In this document: positions 37,598-49,662 of the stretch, one piece after another | Position numbering within the stretch: position 1 is the stretch's first letter | Layout: each line of letters begins with the position of its first letter | NCBI RefSeq assembly: GCF_028476545.1 | Contig: NW_026731610.1 | Coordinates: 1,727,001-1,791,000, forward strand | Reading direction: 5' to 3' | Length of the DNA stretch: 64,000 nucleotides | Origin: Physella acuta | Lineage: Eukaryota; Mollusca; Gastropoda; Physidae | Notes under the pieces: generated by a model | What the model was told of the DNA's origin: nothing | What the model saw: the letters and a program-made list of their open reading frames with translations, nothing else | Database searches by the model: none | Program-made: the position numbers and the translations under genes

Positions 37598-38689
37598 GTA
37601 AGTAATCATTAATTGGACATGAGTGACGTAGTTATCTTTTAAGCGATTAACTTCCTACTGTTGAGCCGGGTACTGACTATGGAGTACGAGTTTACCCTGG
37701 GGTGGAAAATAAGCCCGATAAAAACCAAAGTACAGAAGCGACAGATACACTGTTATGAAAACGCGGTTCAAGCCAGTTAGTGGAAGTTATCCGTGTTGAG
37801 GCCTGCCTGGCTAATGGCAGACATCTCCCTAGTTTACACGGCTTACACTTAAAAACATCTCGGTAAAATGTTAGCAATGAAACATATAGTGTTAGTTACC
37901 TCACAAGTTAAAGACAGTTACAAATACAATGGAAGTTTCGACCCAAGGTCTTCGTCAGCACACAACAGTATGGTTACAGATTAGACAGAAAAGACAAACA
38001 GTAAAACAATTTTGGCCTTAGCTCGACAGTGAAAACACGTCTTGTCTAAATGCCGACTTGCGATACAGAATGTCAAACAAAAATATCTATCTTAATTGAC
38101 TGTATGTCTTATATTTTGTTACATGCGATATTTAAAAGAAGTTGTTTTAGTTATAACAAAAAAAAAACAAAGACCGTAGTCACACATTTCGTAAAGTGCT
38201 ACATATGTTTTTTTTTTTACCTGTTTTAATCTATACTTTATTTGAACTGAAGAGTACTTTACTGTAAAATGTTTTTCCCGTGATAAGTAAATTGCTGTTT
38301 CGTGTTCAATAGCAAGCGATTAGACCTGTAAGATTGAAATAAGAGATCAATATGTGTCCACTTTACTCTCGATTGCGATGTCCTTTCTGGAGACGATTTA
38401 AGAAAATAAATAATATACACACTTGAAATTTTGTTCGGCAAAACACAGCACTGTTTATCAGAAATTAAACGCAGTTTGAAGTAGCATTTATCAGGGCAGA
38501 GAAGAAAGAGTTAAATCGATTGACATTAATACTAGTTTTCAACATGCGAAATAACGTAACATTTCAGATCAAACCACTTGAAAGTTCTTCAAGTAAAATG
38601 TCTGAAAAGGTTTTATCTGAAAAGTCGCCTATCTTGTTACATTGGAAACATTGAGCGAATTCCTCTCACCAACCATTCTCGTCATTGAT
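37598..38689. other. No gene recognised
   Basis: Moderately AT-rich; short frames only; no repeat family shared with the rest of the window was spotted. Confidence 0.35.
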
Positions 38690-39115
38690 TACGTAAAGCA
38701 AAAATTGACTTCTGATTCCTAATGTAATTCACTTAGATACAGAAGCTACACATCAATAATTTTCAGCGATATGAATATGTTCGTACTTAGGCCTAACTTG
38801 ACTTCTGATTCCTCATCTAACTCACTTAGATAACAAACGTTTGTCGGCATTATGGGTATGTTCGTACTTAGGCCTAACTTGACTTCTGATTCCTCATCTA
38901 ACTCACTTAGATAACAAACGTTTGTCGGCATTATGGGTATGTTCGTACTTAGGCCTAACTTGACTTCTGATTCCTCATCTAACTCACTTAGATAACAAAC
39001 GTTTGTCGGCATTATGGGTATGTTCGTACTTAGGCTTAACTTGACTTCTGATTCCTCATCTAACTCACTTAGATAACAAAAGTTTGTCAGACAGATGGAT
39101 ATGTTCGTACTTAGG
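38690..39115. repeat. 81-bp tandem repeat, three near-identical and two diverged units
   Basis: The unit contains TATGTTCGTACTTAGGCC, AACTTGACTTCTGATTCC and ACTTAGATAACAAACG. Units starting near 38772, 38853 and 38934 are almost identical; the outer ones have drifted. A minus-strand frame (PTNVCYLSELDEESEVKLGL) stays open only because 81 is a multiple of three. Confidence 0.9.
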
Positions 39116-39784
39116 CGTAATAAAGATGAAGTTAAATAAACTTAGAATAAATTAATGTTATACTTTAAAGGTTAAGCTATTATCGATATATGTCAGGTCA
39201 CACAATCTGAAGAAGGTTGCTCCTGAACGTCTCTCTTTTAGATAGACGATGCTGAAGTTTAAAATGACAATGAAAATATCTAGAATTATTTACAATTATT
39301 TATGGAATCTTTTACTTTGCTTCACTGACTTGCAAATTAACGTGCTAGTTCAGAAAACAAATAAAAAGTATCTATTTGTCAAGAGCTGAAATTATATTCA
39401 AATTTATTTAATCCAAAGTTTGACAGATCAAGATATTATTGGTTCATCCTTATTGTTTTTTATATACTGACTTAAAATTAATGTTGTTCTTTTTTTTAAT
39501 AATTTTAAAACAAAGGTTTTGACAAGTTTTTTTTCGTTATTTACATCAAACGTATTTTTTGTTCTAGATGATAAACCATAATATCACCAAGCCACAATGT
39601 GTGTCGTGGGATGAGATTGTTAAAGGTTTGCAGATTATATTCTCCAGATGTTCTGATATAAAAGTTTACACGATTTTTCATAGTCTGTTAATCTTTAATG
39701 GTTCACTTGTGTGTCTACATAACGCAAAAATCATCGTTAAATACACGTTTATTTTGATTGATGGAGATGTTTTATTACTGGAGG

Positions 39785-39859
<75 letters not shown>

Positions 39860-40983
39860 GAGAAAGTGGGTAATTCGTACCCCAGAAGGAAAATAAGATT
39901 TACAAACTGCAAGTTGGAAACAGTTAATTTTACGTTGAAGCAATCTTTTTTGTGAACTAGTCCAAAAAATGATGTTTTTTTTTGTTTAATTGTTTAAAAA
40001 AATATAAGAGCAGAGTAATTAAGACGAACAATTTTACCGAACGGCACTAATTACCCACACAGAAGTCCAAATTTTGCCAATGGTTAGCAAAAAATTACCA
40101 AGGGCTATGAAGATATAATTTGTACCACTAATGTTACCTTTGTTGTCGCAAAACATTTAGTTCTACATATATAGTTCTCGAATTAAATACGATCTCCGCT
40201 TGTTCAAATGATATCTAATTAGATATCTATTACTATTTTTAGCATAATGACAGAAAAACCAGAATATACCCAGCTTATGTCAGAAAAGCCACGAATATTT
40301 ACTGACTTGAAGTGTGAGGCCCTTCCAACGCATATTTGTACAGCTTACCACTGATTTAATTATGGGTATTTTTTTTCTTTTATAAAACTGAAATATTTGA
40401 CCAAACTTTTCCATCACTTAAGTTTTGCAATAGTTATTTGGCAAGTTTTTTCCTCCCAACAAACTGAAAAGTTAACCTTTAGCTATATCGGATTATATCT
40501 TCTTTAAGATCGCTAATTCCAACTCTGTAGGACTGAAGTGCTTTTATCATCTCCGGTCCTCGTATGCCCAGCGTTCCAGGATTGTTAAAATTAGAAGTTT
40601 TATATTATTACGTTAAAAAGTTAAATATAATGTTTTAAGCATTGACTCGTGATATCACGCGACATTTAAAGTTTGTTATACCGAAAGCTCTGAATTTCTG
40701 TTAGCACCGTAACGACAAATGTTGGCCTTGTAAAATAGAAATTACACGGGATATCCTTTGCTAATAGTCTTATAGAAATGGCGTTTAAAGATAGTGATTA
40801 ACGATAAACTGTGGAAGATTAACTATGATTTAAGTTTAATCACATTTTTTTTACGCCTTCAACTAAAAATTAGTTTTTAAATGTTTCAACAAAAATATAG
40901 TGATATCACTGAGCTTCGTCGATATTTTATGTAAAAAATGTTATAAAATGCTTGTTACTTATATAAGTATTCTTTCCAAACAG
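39116..40983. other. AT-rich DNA with a (TA)n tract at 39787-39858
   Basis: The microsatellite is about 70 bp. A short frame starting at 39568 follows an acceptor-like ttgttctag and reads MINHNITKPQCVSWDEIVK. It could be an upstream exon of the next gene, but no donor is clear. Confidence 0.4.
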
Positions 40984-41783
40984 AATCTGAAAAACTGCAA
41001 ACTGAAAACTACTTTATCAACAGCCTGAAGAGGAATTCATTAACACTTCTTGACTCGAAACAATCAGACACGAAAACGTTTTCATCGAAAGTTATATTTT
41101 CACAAGTGAACACTCGACGCGGCTCTGTAGAGAAACTGTGCGCTGTTTCTGATAATTTGCACTTTCCTCATTGCTACACATCTAATGTTTATAATAACGT
41201 ACGTCTCTTTGGTGGACCTTTTTATTTTACACAGACGCTTGGTACACATAATGGACACTCTACAGATTTTATTCATTCGGCTCATGTCGATACATTTCAT
41301 GGTAAAAAGATGTTGCCAAATCTGGAGCAACCCAGATTTTACTGTCACAATCTAAGAAGACTGGAGTTCTGTCAACCTATTAAAGCTGTGAATCTCGATG
41401 CGCTGAAGGTTTATAAACCAGTAAGCAAACACAGAGCAACCAAAACAAAAATAGGTCCAGCGTGTTTCTCCAAGTATTGTCTCAGGTCCAGGTTCAGACA
41501 ATGCCAGAAGGTTCCAGAAGAACTAAGGCACAAGCTGTTTGCTGGTTTCTGGGAAATGGGATCTTTTGCAGAAAGGAAGATTTACATGAGGACTGTTGTA
41601 AGGAAAGAAATGAAAAAACAAAAACTCACAAGACATCTTTCAAGGCGTAAATTTACCTACACATATTTCCTACACATTTATTGCCAAAGATACCAAGTGT
41701 GTAAAACAATGTTTGCCTCTACTTTTGGTATTAGCCTGAAAACATTGTCTAACTGGCTTATAGAGAACGGCGAAAAGAACTAG
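40984..41783 (+). CDS. Terminal exon of an unnamed Cys/Trp-motif protein (partial)
   Basis: An open frame follows the acceptor ttctttccaaacag and ends at TAG (41781-41783), giving 265 residues after a 2-nt partial codon. No in-frame ATG starts it, so it is read as a last exon; upstream exons were not found. The C-terminal half (about residues 140-262) has ACFSKYC, RHKLFAGFWEMGSF, AERKIYMRTVV and YQVCKTMFASTFGISLKTLS. By eye this resembles a recurrent, poorly characterised animal module (paired Cys, then FW.LG, then a VCK..F..T.GIS..T segment like a helix-turn-helix), often found in expanded or transposon-linked families. Composition is protein-like and there are no internal stops. Function unknown. 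Confidence 0.5.
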
Positions 41784-42010
41784 ACTACGGATATCATCAT
41801 ATTTATTTGACTACAATTAGAAATGAATCGTTGGATTGCCACTGACAACGTATTTGCTATGCAAACGACTGTCAGATGATATCACAAGAATGGTGATAAA
41901 ATGGACGCATAAAAGAAAAAGGTAAAGAGGGAAGGTGATGGAGATGTAGAGGCGCATATCAGAACCACAGTTGACGTGAGCCAGGCGATCTTGGGGAAGT
42001 GTGGAGAAGG

Positions 42011-42230
42011 CAGAGTTTCTTCCACAGGCATCTCTTCGGGGGGATGGGGGGGGGGGGGGGGCAGAGTTCGCCCCCCCCCCCCCCCACCCTCCGAACAAAA
42101 TGGTTTTTATATAGAAAACCAAGTTTTTACCAGTGTCCCTACACCGGAAATATTTAGTCCGCCCCCCACCCCTCATATCAAGTACTCCCCCCCCCCCCCC
42201 GGAGAAAAAAAGTCTGGAAGCAACATTTTC
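42011..42230. mobile_element. hAT MITE family A with altered right end
   Basis: It starts CAGAGTTTCTTCCACAGGC, has G and C runs around a TATATAGAAAACCAAG core, and ends near AGTCTGGAAGCAACATT. No 8-bp duplication is visible. Confidence 0.7.
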
Positions 42231-42699
42231 ATGCAGTGTAATTTTTTTTTTAAATTGAGCGTAAGCAATAAAGGACTATGTCCTGCAGGAGCTCTACACT
42301 AATGTCCGTGTCCTCTACAACACGGCCAAGTTGTGGGACCAGCCCAGATAATCCAGCTTCTGCAGTCGTGTGTCCACGTTGATACACAAACAAATGAGTC
42401 GTAGGTAGAGCTGATTTAGCACCTGAGGAATTTATAACCATCATGCCGTAACGTCGCACGCCTTATGAATTACCGCACCTCCCCTTTCTTAAATGACGCC
42501 ACAGATTTATTTTTAAGATATCTTAAATGAATGCAACTTCACATATCCTCTGTCATCCCTCAATTGTTTCAAATTCTACATGGAAAGACATCGTTAAAAA
42601 TGTCAGAACCCCACTTACGTCGGCGTACGACGTCATTTGTGCAGTAGTTTTCTGATTCGACGCGGAAGATTGCTAGGAGAGATGCAGTGTAAAACTAGG

Positions 42700-42877
42700 C
42701 AGTGTTTCTCCCAGACTTTTTCTCCGGGGGGGGGGGGGGGGGGGGGGCGATTTATTATTTTCGGGGGTGGGGGGGGGGGGGGGTTGAACACTGGTAAAAG
42801 TATATGCTATCTATATAAATTCCATTTCGTTCGCCCCCCCCCCCCCCACCCTGAAGAGGTGCCTGGAAGAAACTCTG
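42700..42877. mobile_element. hAT MITE family A inside a degenerate minisatellite
   Basis: It starts CAGTGTTTCTCCCAGAC and ends GTGCCTGGAAGAAACTCTG. The flanks AAACTAGG and ATGCTAGG match at six of eight positions. The G runs are long. Confidence 0.75.
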
Positions 42878-43078
42878 ATGCTAGGGAAGGTGTGGAGTAG
42901 TGTTGTGGGAGGTGTGGAATAGTATTAGGGAAGGTGTGCACTATTTGAGGTGCAGATTAGTGCTAGGGGAGACGCAGACTAGTTAAATGAGTGGTGCGGA
43001 CTAGTACTATACGAGATGCGGTATAGTGAAGTTGCAGACTGGTGCCAGGGGAGGTGCGGATGAGTACTGAATAGGCTC
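42878..43078. repeat. Degenerate tandem repeat of about 25 bp
   Basis: Variants of GCTAGGGGAGGTGCGGACTA recur seven or eight times. The family A MITE at 42700 appears to have inserted at its left part. Confidence 0.65.
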
Positions 43079-43104
43079 GAAAACGTACGACAGGATTTTA
43101 TCGC

Positions 43105-43215
43105 TTGTCGGTAAAAAGCTCATGGTTGATAAATTCGAACAAAGTCTCGAGTTCAAACATACTGGCAGATAAATCTTGATCCCCTTCAACACTAACAATT
43201 AAGAACGAAGAAGAA
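43105..43215 (+). mobile_element. SINE family 2 fragment
   Basis: AAAGCTCATGGTTGATAAATT and GTCTCGAGTTCAAAC match the family 2 head; it ends AACAATTAAGAACGAAGAAG. Confidence 0.5.
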
Positions 43216-43479
43216 GAAGAAAAGAAGCGACGTTTGCATGCTCAGGTATGTTGTATGTATTTGCTGATTCCGACAGGTCTGATCTCAACAAGCTCCGATC
43301 CGTAGTTTGTTAAAAAGTAACGTCTTTAGTCGAACAGTCCGCTGCTAGAAACGTCCAGGTGATCAGTTTTTTGTGAAATATTTGTCTCTATAGGGTATGG
43401 CATAAAAAAGGTTTATGGAATTTCTTTGCATATTTTATAAACTATTTTTCTCAAACAAGTACAACACTAAAAATATATG

Positions 43480-43519
43480 ATTTGCCTATAATTCATGTGT
43501 AACGGGTATCGATGGCTAG
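43480..43519 (+). mobile_element. Helitron-like 3' end
   Basis: GCCTATAATTCATG, CGGGTATCGATGG and terminal CTAG followed by T match the 3' end of the complete copy at 61568-62321. The 5' end was not found. Confidence 0.5.
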
Positions 43520-43664
43520 TTAAGTTAGTTTTTTGGACCAGTAGCGTAAAAAAAGAAAATCTATAGAACTTGAAAATAATGGTTTTTGTTTAAGGCTACA
43601 TTTCTTTTTACTTTCAACAAGCCTAAGTTGTAACCTTGAGTTGCACTTTTGTAACATTTGCGGA

Positions 43665-44040
43665 TTTATTTTATTTCTATTAGTTGCTTCCCATTTAAAG
43701 TTTCGATTCAACCAAGGGAAACAACCAATATCTTACGTATTTGTAAAAGAAAGAAAATAATAATACTATGTAAATATAAATAATTTTTTATGTAAATATT
43801 AAATTCACCGCAGTATTTGATATGTTAATATGGTATAATTTTCTATTTTAGAAAAACATTGGACTTTACAAAAAATATTTGACTCTAATAGATGTTGAAA
43901 AGCATTAGCTTAAAGACTTACTGAATAGGTTAAGATGTTAACCACCAAATACATTACACTGCGAAAATAAATCAATGTTTGAAAATTTTGGATCCCTTGG
44001 AAACGGGGGACTGTATTACCTAAATCTTCTATCGTTAGAG
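43665..44040. repeat. Dispersed repeat E, copy 2
   Basis: Diverged partner of 36610-37017, with the same order of phrases, ending at CGTTAGAG where a family C hAT is inserted. Confidence 0.6.
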
Positions 44041-44248
44041 CATGGATCGGCAACCTTTTGAAGCGGAAGAGCCAAAAGTTACAATTTTCAAAATTTCCCT
44101 GGTTTTAAAGAGCCACTAACATTTTTTTTATTTCAAATATTTTATTATATTATTAAGATTATCAGTATTTGTTCAAGGAGCCGGAGAGCCGCATCTTGAT
44201 ATCAAAAGAGCCGCATGCGGCTCGCGAGCCGCAGGTTGCCGACCCCTG
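44041..44248. mobile_element. hAT MITE family C, complete, target duplication CGTTAGAG
   Basis: It starts CATGGATCGGCAACC and ends GGTTGCCGACCCCTG, an inverted pair. Exact duplications lie at 44033-44040 and 44249-44256. Its inside has AGAGCCGCATGCGGCTCGCG. Orientation is opposite to the copy at 37018. Confidence 0.9.
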
Positions 44249-44256
44249 CGTTAGAG

Positions 44257-45433
44257 GATCACTGATTATGTCGCGCTCTTTTAAAATTCTGTTGTAAAAT
44301 TTTAGATATTTTTCGTGGGTGTCGTTGCTGGTGTCCTCTATATCAAACAGCTGTTGGCAGTAATCATTAAAGCTTGTTTGAATTTTGTCCATGTCTGTTG
44401 CTTCTACGTGTTATGCGTTTTGTTTGTTTAGTATGGGCGTGTATTTGCTCTAATATTATTTTGTAATGTGAGTGTTCTTCACTGCTTAGTTTATATATTC
44501 TGCTCCTTTATATTTGTCTGCATGTAGTGTGGCTAGTTCTGTTTTATCTATTTTATCCTGTGTTTCTTTCAGCCCTATTAAACTGTCTAGCTGTGTTTGT
44601 AATGTGTCTATTATGTGTTTTCTTTCGATGTTCAATTGTTTTGCAAAATTAATGGAGTGTTTTGAAATCTTCCCAATACTCCAGTATGTAAAATTGTGGG
44701 ATTGATAGTGTCTATATGTTGGCCTAATGTTTTATATTTGTTATTTACGTTTCGTTGGGTAAGGAGTGTGTTATTTAATTATTTCCAGTATCCTGAGACT
44801 CTTGTGACTATAGGCGCAGAGGCGTAGCGACGGGGGGGGGGGTGCATATGTCCCCGGGCGCCGACACTAGGGACGCCAAAATAAGCTCATTTTAGCTGCT
44901 TTTAAAAATAATAAATATAAAAAATATATGGGGAGGGGGGAGCTAAGTTGAAAATTTGTCCCCGGGCGCCGGGAGGGGTAGCTACGCCTCTGTGTAAGCG
45001 CGTTGTTTATGTGTGTAACTACAGCCGTGTGGTCTGTGAAGCTTAATATTTGCGTTAGGTGTTCCAGATTGTGTGCGCGTGTGAGTTTTCCTGTGTGTAT
45101 ACCCTATCGAGCCTTGCACGGGTGCAATGCGGTGTGCTGTAGTGTGTCGTTACAATGTGCCCGATACGTTTTCTTTTGAACGCGTCTCTCAATTTGTAAT
45201 TGTTCAGGATGTCATTTACAATTTTAATTTGTTATTTGGCAGTAGCAAGTCTTCGTAGTTTGTTGTCTTTAGGCCCCGTCTTGTCATCTATGTCGGTAAC
45301 CAGCTTAACCCCCCCCCTCCCCTTAAGAGTGAGTTTGTGTTCGTGTACGGCTTGTTGTAATGTTTTGAAGTTTGTTTCTTTTAGTAGTATTATGTCGATG
45401 TTGTCAGCTTTTTGTATATTTTGCCTGATTTAA
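44257..45433 (-). pseudogene. LINE endonuclease/linker remnant (L1/Tx1-like)
   Basis: The minus strand, in shifting frames, reads NIDIILLKETNFKTL, KLVTDIDDKTGPKDNKLRR, YKLRDAFKRKR, RLDRVYT, FTDHTAVVTHINNAL, SGYWKLNNTLLTQRN, IERKHIIDTLQTQLDSL, and lastly DKIQTSFNDYCQQLFD with NRILKERDIISDPLT. This is the order of an APE-type endonuclease (LLKETN like LQET; RLDRVYT; FTDH as the catalytic SDH-type site) and the linker before reverse transcriptase. Several stops and frameshifts are present and the reverse transcriptase is absent. A family B MITE interrupts it at 44817-44992. Confidence 0.7.
44817..44992. mobile_element. hAT-type MITE family B inside the LINE remnant
   Basis: The ends are CAGAGGCGTAGCGACGG and GTAGCTACGCCTCTG. 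The flanks TATAGGCG and TGTAAGCG match at six of eight positions. It includes CCCCGGGCGCC at both sides, like the copy at 49712. Confidence 0.8.
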
Positions 45434-46443
45434 TGATAGCGTACCATATTTCTAATTGTCCATAAGTGTAGACTTGGACATTTTTTTTATTTCTGTTCGT
45501 TAATCAGTTTTGCAAATTAATTTTTAAATTCTTTGTACGAGATAGTCGTCATCAATTTACCTTAAGTGACCTTTATTTCTACAATTCTGTTGGCGTTCGC
45601 TTCAAGGTTGTAATACCCTTTGTGTTCCATTGCGAAATAGAGTCGGCACAGATACAATTTAAAGAAAAATAACCAATAAAAAAAAAGTACAAATTTTAAA
45701 AATAGAGAAAACACGCACAAATAAAATGCACATAGGTCTAGATAATTATATTTTTTCCCTCGCTCTCGTTTTTAGGTAGAGCTGAAATAAATCTGGGATT
45801 GAAGAAAAATAATATAAATATTATAAGCAACTGGAATGATATGTTGAGTACAATGAGACACATCAAATCAAACATTCTTCCTTTTCAAACATCTATTTCT
45901 ATAGCAGTCCTCCCACAGTTTGCTTTTATAAATTTATTTTAAACATTTTAAATAGTAATAATAATTTATTTGGTAGTTTTACACAGTTTCAAAGACATTA
46001 ACATCAATTGTATATATATAGTAATTAAAATGGAGAAAATTAAATGGCATAAGAACTCGACTAAAACAAGGTGTGCAACTCGGTTTCTTTTGACTGCTTA
46101 GTTTACTGTGCTGCATCCTCAGCTGCGAAGTTAAAAGTTCACATTGTAGACACCCATGGACAGAAACAAAAACGACCGTAGGAAAAGCATCTCTGTAATA
46201 CTCATACTGATCTATCATTCCAAAATTCTCCATGACACAAAATTGACCCCTGGCCATGAGCGTACGATGCCTTCGATCTATCCGCCAGTCCGGTTGTGTG
46301 GGGGAAGGGGGGGGGGAGGTGAGAGGTGTGTATCTCTTTCTACCATTCAGATTGTGTCCCTTAAAAACCTGAGAAACCCAAAGAACGTTAATTTACTTAG
46401 GGCTGATCATAATGTTTTTAAATTATTTCTTTTTATAAAGTTA
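45434..46443. other. No gene recognised
   Basis: A minus-strand frame at 45979-46257 is open but matches nothing and has no splice or start support. Confidence 0.3.
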
Positions 46444-46846
46444 TGAGTATAATATATAAAATACTGATAGGCTACAGGCATTGGTAAACAAATGCTTACA
46501 ACATATACTTAAAATAAGATGGCCAGACAAAATATCAGACAAAGACATGTGGCAAATTTTAAAGCAACAGCCAATAGAGAAAGATATCAAGGCCCGCAAA
46601 AAGGGTTGGATCGGACACACATTAAGAAAAGAAAAAGAAAACATCGCAAAACACGCTTTGAACTGGAATCCCCAGGGAAAAAGGAAAGTGGGCCGGCCAA
46701 GGAAAACCTGGAAAAGAACGGTTGAAGAAGAGGCGAAAACAGCTGGGCTCACATGGGCACAGATTAGAGGAGCAGCCCAAAACCGAGTCCGCTGGAGATG
46801 TGTGGTTGCAGCCCTTTGCTCCCCAGGGGCCACAAAGTAATGATGA
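46444..46846 (+). pseudogene. LINE ORF C-terminus, open to its stop codon
   Basis: Reads LQALVNKCLQHILKIRWPDK, ISDKDMWQILKQQPIEKDI, GWIGHTLRKEKENIAKHAL, NWNPQGKRKVGRPRKTW, GLTWAQIRGAAQNRVRWR, VVAALCSPGATK, stop. This is the tail of a non-LTR retrotransposon reverse-transcriptase protein (WIGHTLRK...WNPQGKRKxGRPRxTW...ALCS), known from many animal LINEs. A TGATGATGAT tail follows the stop. The reverse transcriptase upstream is missing (5' truncated), as is usual for LINE copies. Confidence 0.8.
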
Positions 46847-47275
46847 TGATATAAAATATAACAGGCATATACCAAATAAATAAAACAGCATTTTATCAGC
46901 CTATAAATATTAGAAAAAAAAATTTAACAGCTGTCAATAGGTCAAGTAATGTAATGGTCTATTGCTGTATTTTTTTTCAACCAATGTTTATCATTACTTT
47001 GTGACACGTTAAAAAAGAGTACCAACTAAATGGGCTCACGCAAGCACCTAGTGCTTAAAAAAAAACAGTTTTTTTTAAATTATCTTACACTAACTTGCTT
47101 TTTACATCATATTTATAAATCAACACAGTCATACTCTAAAATAAAAATCTCTTTAACTTCTGATATTTTCTTGTCAAGTAATCTGTAAGTATTGTAAGGT
47201 GAGTGAACAATATCTTCAAATGCCATCCCTACTGAATCAGATAGCAAGTACAGTTCTATTATTTTTTTATAACTA

Positions 47276-47470
47276 ACGAGCCGGCCCGCGGCATAACATA
47301 CGCCGCTATTTAGTTGTTGTTTTTTCTACTTTTCAGTAATTCATAATTTGTGAATTCGACAGTACCAACGCTGCCACGGAAAATATTTCTTTAAAACACT
47401 ATCAGTAGGTCGTTAAGGACTATAACCCCCCCCCCCCCCCACTTCCTCCCCCCCCCCCCCCTCCCACCCT
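47276..47470. repeat. Dispersed repeat F, copy 2
   Basis: AACGAGCCGGCCCGCGGC, TACGCCGCTATTTAGTTG and TTCATAATTTGTGAATTCGA match 36042-36230; it ends in long C runs. Confidence 0.65.
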
Positions 47471-48369
47471 ACGTTTAAAATCGTTTTAAACTAAATTATG
47501 TGCCCCTAATAGTCGTCACATAACCCGGCTCTGCTTGTTAACATTTAGAGTGAACACAGCTCACTTAGACCATATAGGGGTGGGGATGGTAGGGAGCGCG
47601 TTTACAGCTTGTTTTCTAGCGTCTCCCAGAAGAAAATTATATTTATAGATATTCCAAAACATCTCTGAGGTTTTTTTTTAAAGCTTTAAATAATCAAAAT
47701 ACTAAGTGTAATTTTAAAATACAAATTGACAATTCAGCCTAAAATATAAAACAAATACTGTTGATTGTACAGCACTCACACTGCTGTATGAATAATGGCA
47801 TGAAGTATGGCATTTAAAATTAAACCAAACCCATAATAAAGAATACTGGCTGTAATTGTACTATTGTAGCATCTATAGCAATCCAAGAAAGACGAAAATA
47901 AATTCCTAAGTCTAGATGGTCCCAGCATTGACTTGGTGATGCTATCTCAGCCGTGTTCATTCATAACTAGCTTCATTTTGTCAGAATTCACAGTTTACTA
48001 ATTATTAAATATTGCTGATGCTTTTTCTAGTCAATGAATGGCTTCTTTTTTTAAAGTCTTCAAATTTATAGCATCTTGTTCATGTCCAAGAGGCATTAAT
48101 ATCTTTTGCTCCAACAGTTATCATAGCTTCATTATATTGTTTTAAAGTAAAATAGCCCCGTCCAGTTGGGTCCATCATACCAAACACAGCAGTTATATTT
48201 GATTCGTCAAACGAGGGTGTTCACCTTTCATCGCCCTCGACTGCTGGAGCTTCTCTAGAGTTTGTATTCACAATTTTTTTTGGATTATCTGGTCTTTTAT
48301 AAATAATCTGGGCTGTTATTAAACAAATCCATAATTCGATGTTTATAAAGATATTACTGGGCTTCAATA
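47471..48369. other. No gene recognised
   Basis: AT-rich DNA before the tandem duplication; no supported coding frame. Confidence 0.35.
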
Positions 48370-49388
48370 TTTCTAAACACTGTTTTTTTTTGTTTTTTCG
48401 GAGTCGCCATATTGGGCTGATCATAAAATTAAAGAAATGAATAGTCAGACAATCATTAATGTAAGTAAGATTTATTTTTATATAAAATTGATTTTTTTAT
48501 TACGCTAAAGTTTTGGTTTTAAAAAAAGAGATCAACAATTTTTTTGTAAATATTAAGTATGTATTAAACATTAATATAATGTACTAAAACATTAATTACA
48601 CTTATTTTTCTTCCAAACAAATAGAATTGCTAATTATTTTTCTGATACTAATGAATTAATTTTGGTTTTTAACACATTTTTAATCCAAGCTAAAGTAGTT
48701 TCCCTTGTATAAAACAATAACTAACTTTTAGTACACAAATACTAGACAGTAGGATGTAAAAATGTATAAATAATTATGTTTTCAACACATAATTTGCTCT
48801 AGCTACATGACACATGTTTGAATATGTAACGCACTTTCAAATATGTTTATTATAACGGATGTTGTTTCTTTGCACATAATATATTTAGTGTTGTTTATTT
48901 TTAATGTTTTTGTAATTACGATAAAACTGCAATTTTCGTTTCTTATTTATTAGGCCCTTCTATTTATGTTGACTTATTCTAAACTCTAGCAGAAAGAAAT
49001 TGTATTGACTAGTTTTAACACAAAACTTCAATATTAGCTTTTGTACAGTACAATGTTTCAAAACGTTTACGTTAAATTAATCGTATTTTGCATACATGAA
49101 CTTGTTTCGTTCTCAAATTCTATAACATCTGTTATTTTTTCATGACAGATTTTCATGTTTATCGATACAAATATTATGTTGATAATAAATTATTGAAAGT
49201 ACTCAAAAATGATATATATATACGTTAAGAAGAGTGTTCGTTTTTTGGTTTACCTAACAAAAATATTGTAATTAAATTTATATTAGAAAATGTACATTTC
49301 TAAAAAGTGTTAATTTTTCCAAAATGCGTGGGACATAATTTAATTAACCATTTCTTTTTCATTACAATCCTTGTAGTATGTTATTGCG

Positions 49389-49650
49389 GGTGACTATGAA
49401 TCTGATCGAATTTGTAAATTATGTTCATACTTGGTTGCTGAACCAAAAAGTCTCGAGTTCGAACCCCCGGGCAGAGGAAGCTCAATAGCTGGGCAAAGAA
49501 ACGTCTAGGAGAGATAACTCCAAAATCAAACAACTGCTGCCTTGTAGTTTGTTCTTGGTTGGACAAATGGCATGGAAGCAAATCCAAATAAAAGCACGTT
49601 GAAATCAAGGCATAACAATTTGACACGTAATACTTAATTGTGCTGAAGGA
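49389..49650 (+). mobile_element. SINE family 2, near complete
   Basis: It has TTGGTTGCTGAACCAAAAAG, the B box region GAGTTCGAACCCCCGGG, GGCATGGAAGCAAATCCAAA and the tail CACGTAATACTTAATTGTG. Confidence 0.75.
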
Positions 49651-49662
49651 AATCCCGAAAGT

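Noticed and set aside
39568-39861. Frame MINHNITKPQCVSWDE as an upstream exon of 40984-41783
   Set aside because: An acceptor-like site precedes it but no good donor follows before the (TA)n tract, so the link is not supported.
42250-42459. 69-codon minus-strand frame (VPQLGRVVEDTDISVELLQ)
   Set aside because: Protein-like composition, but it is isolated between MITEs, has no splice support, and I cannot match it to a family.
45979-46257. 92-codon minus-strand frame
   Set aside because: Open and not repetitive, but without supported start, splice sites or a recognisable motif.
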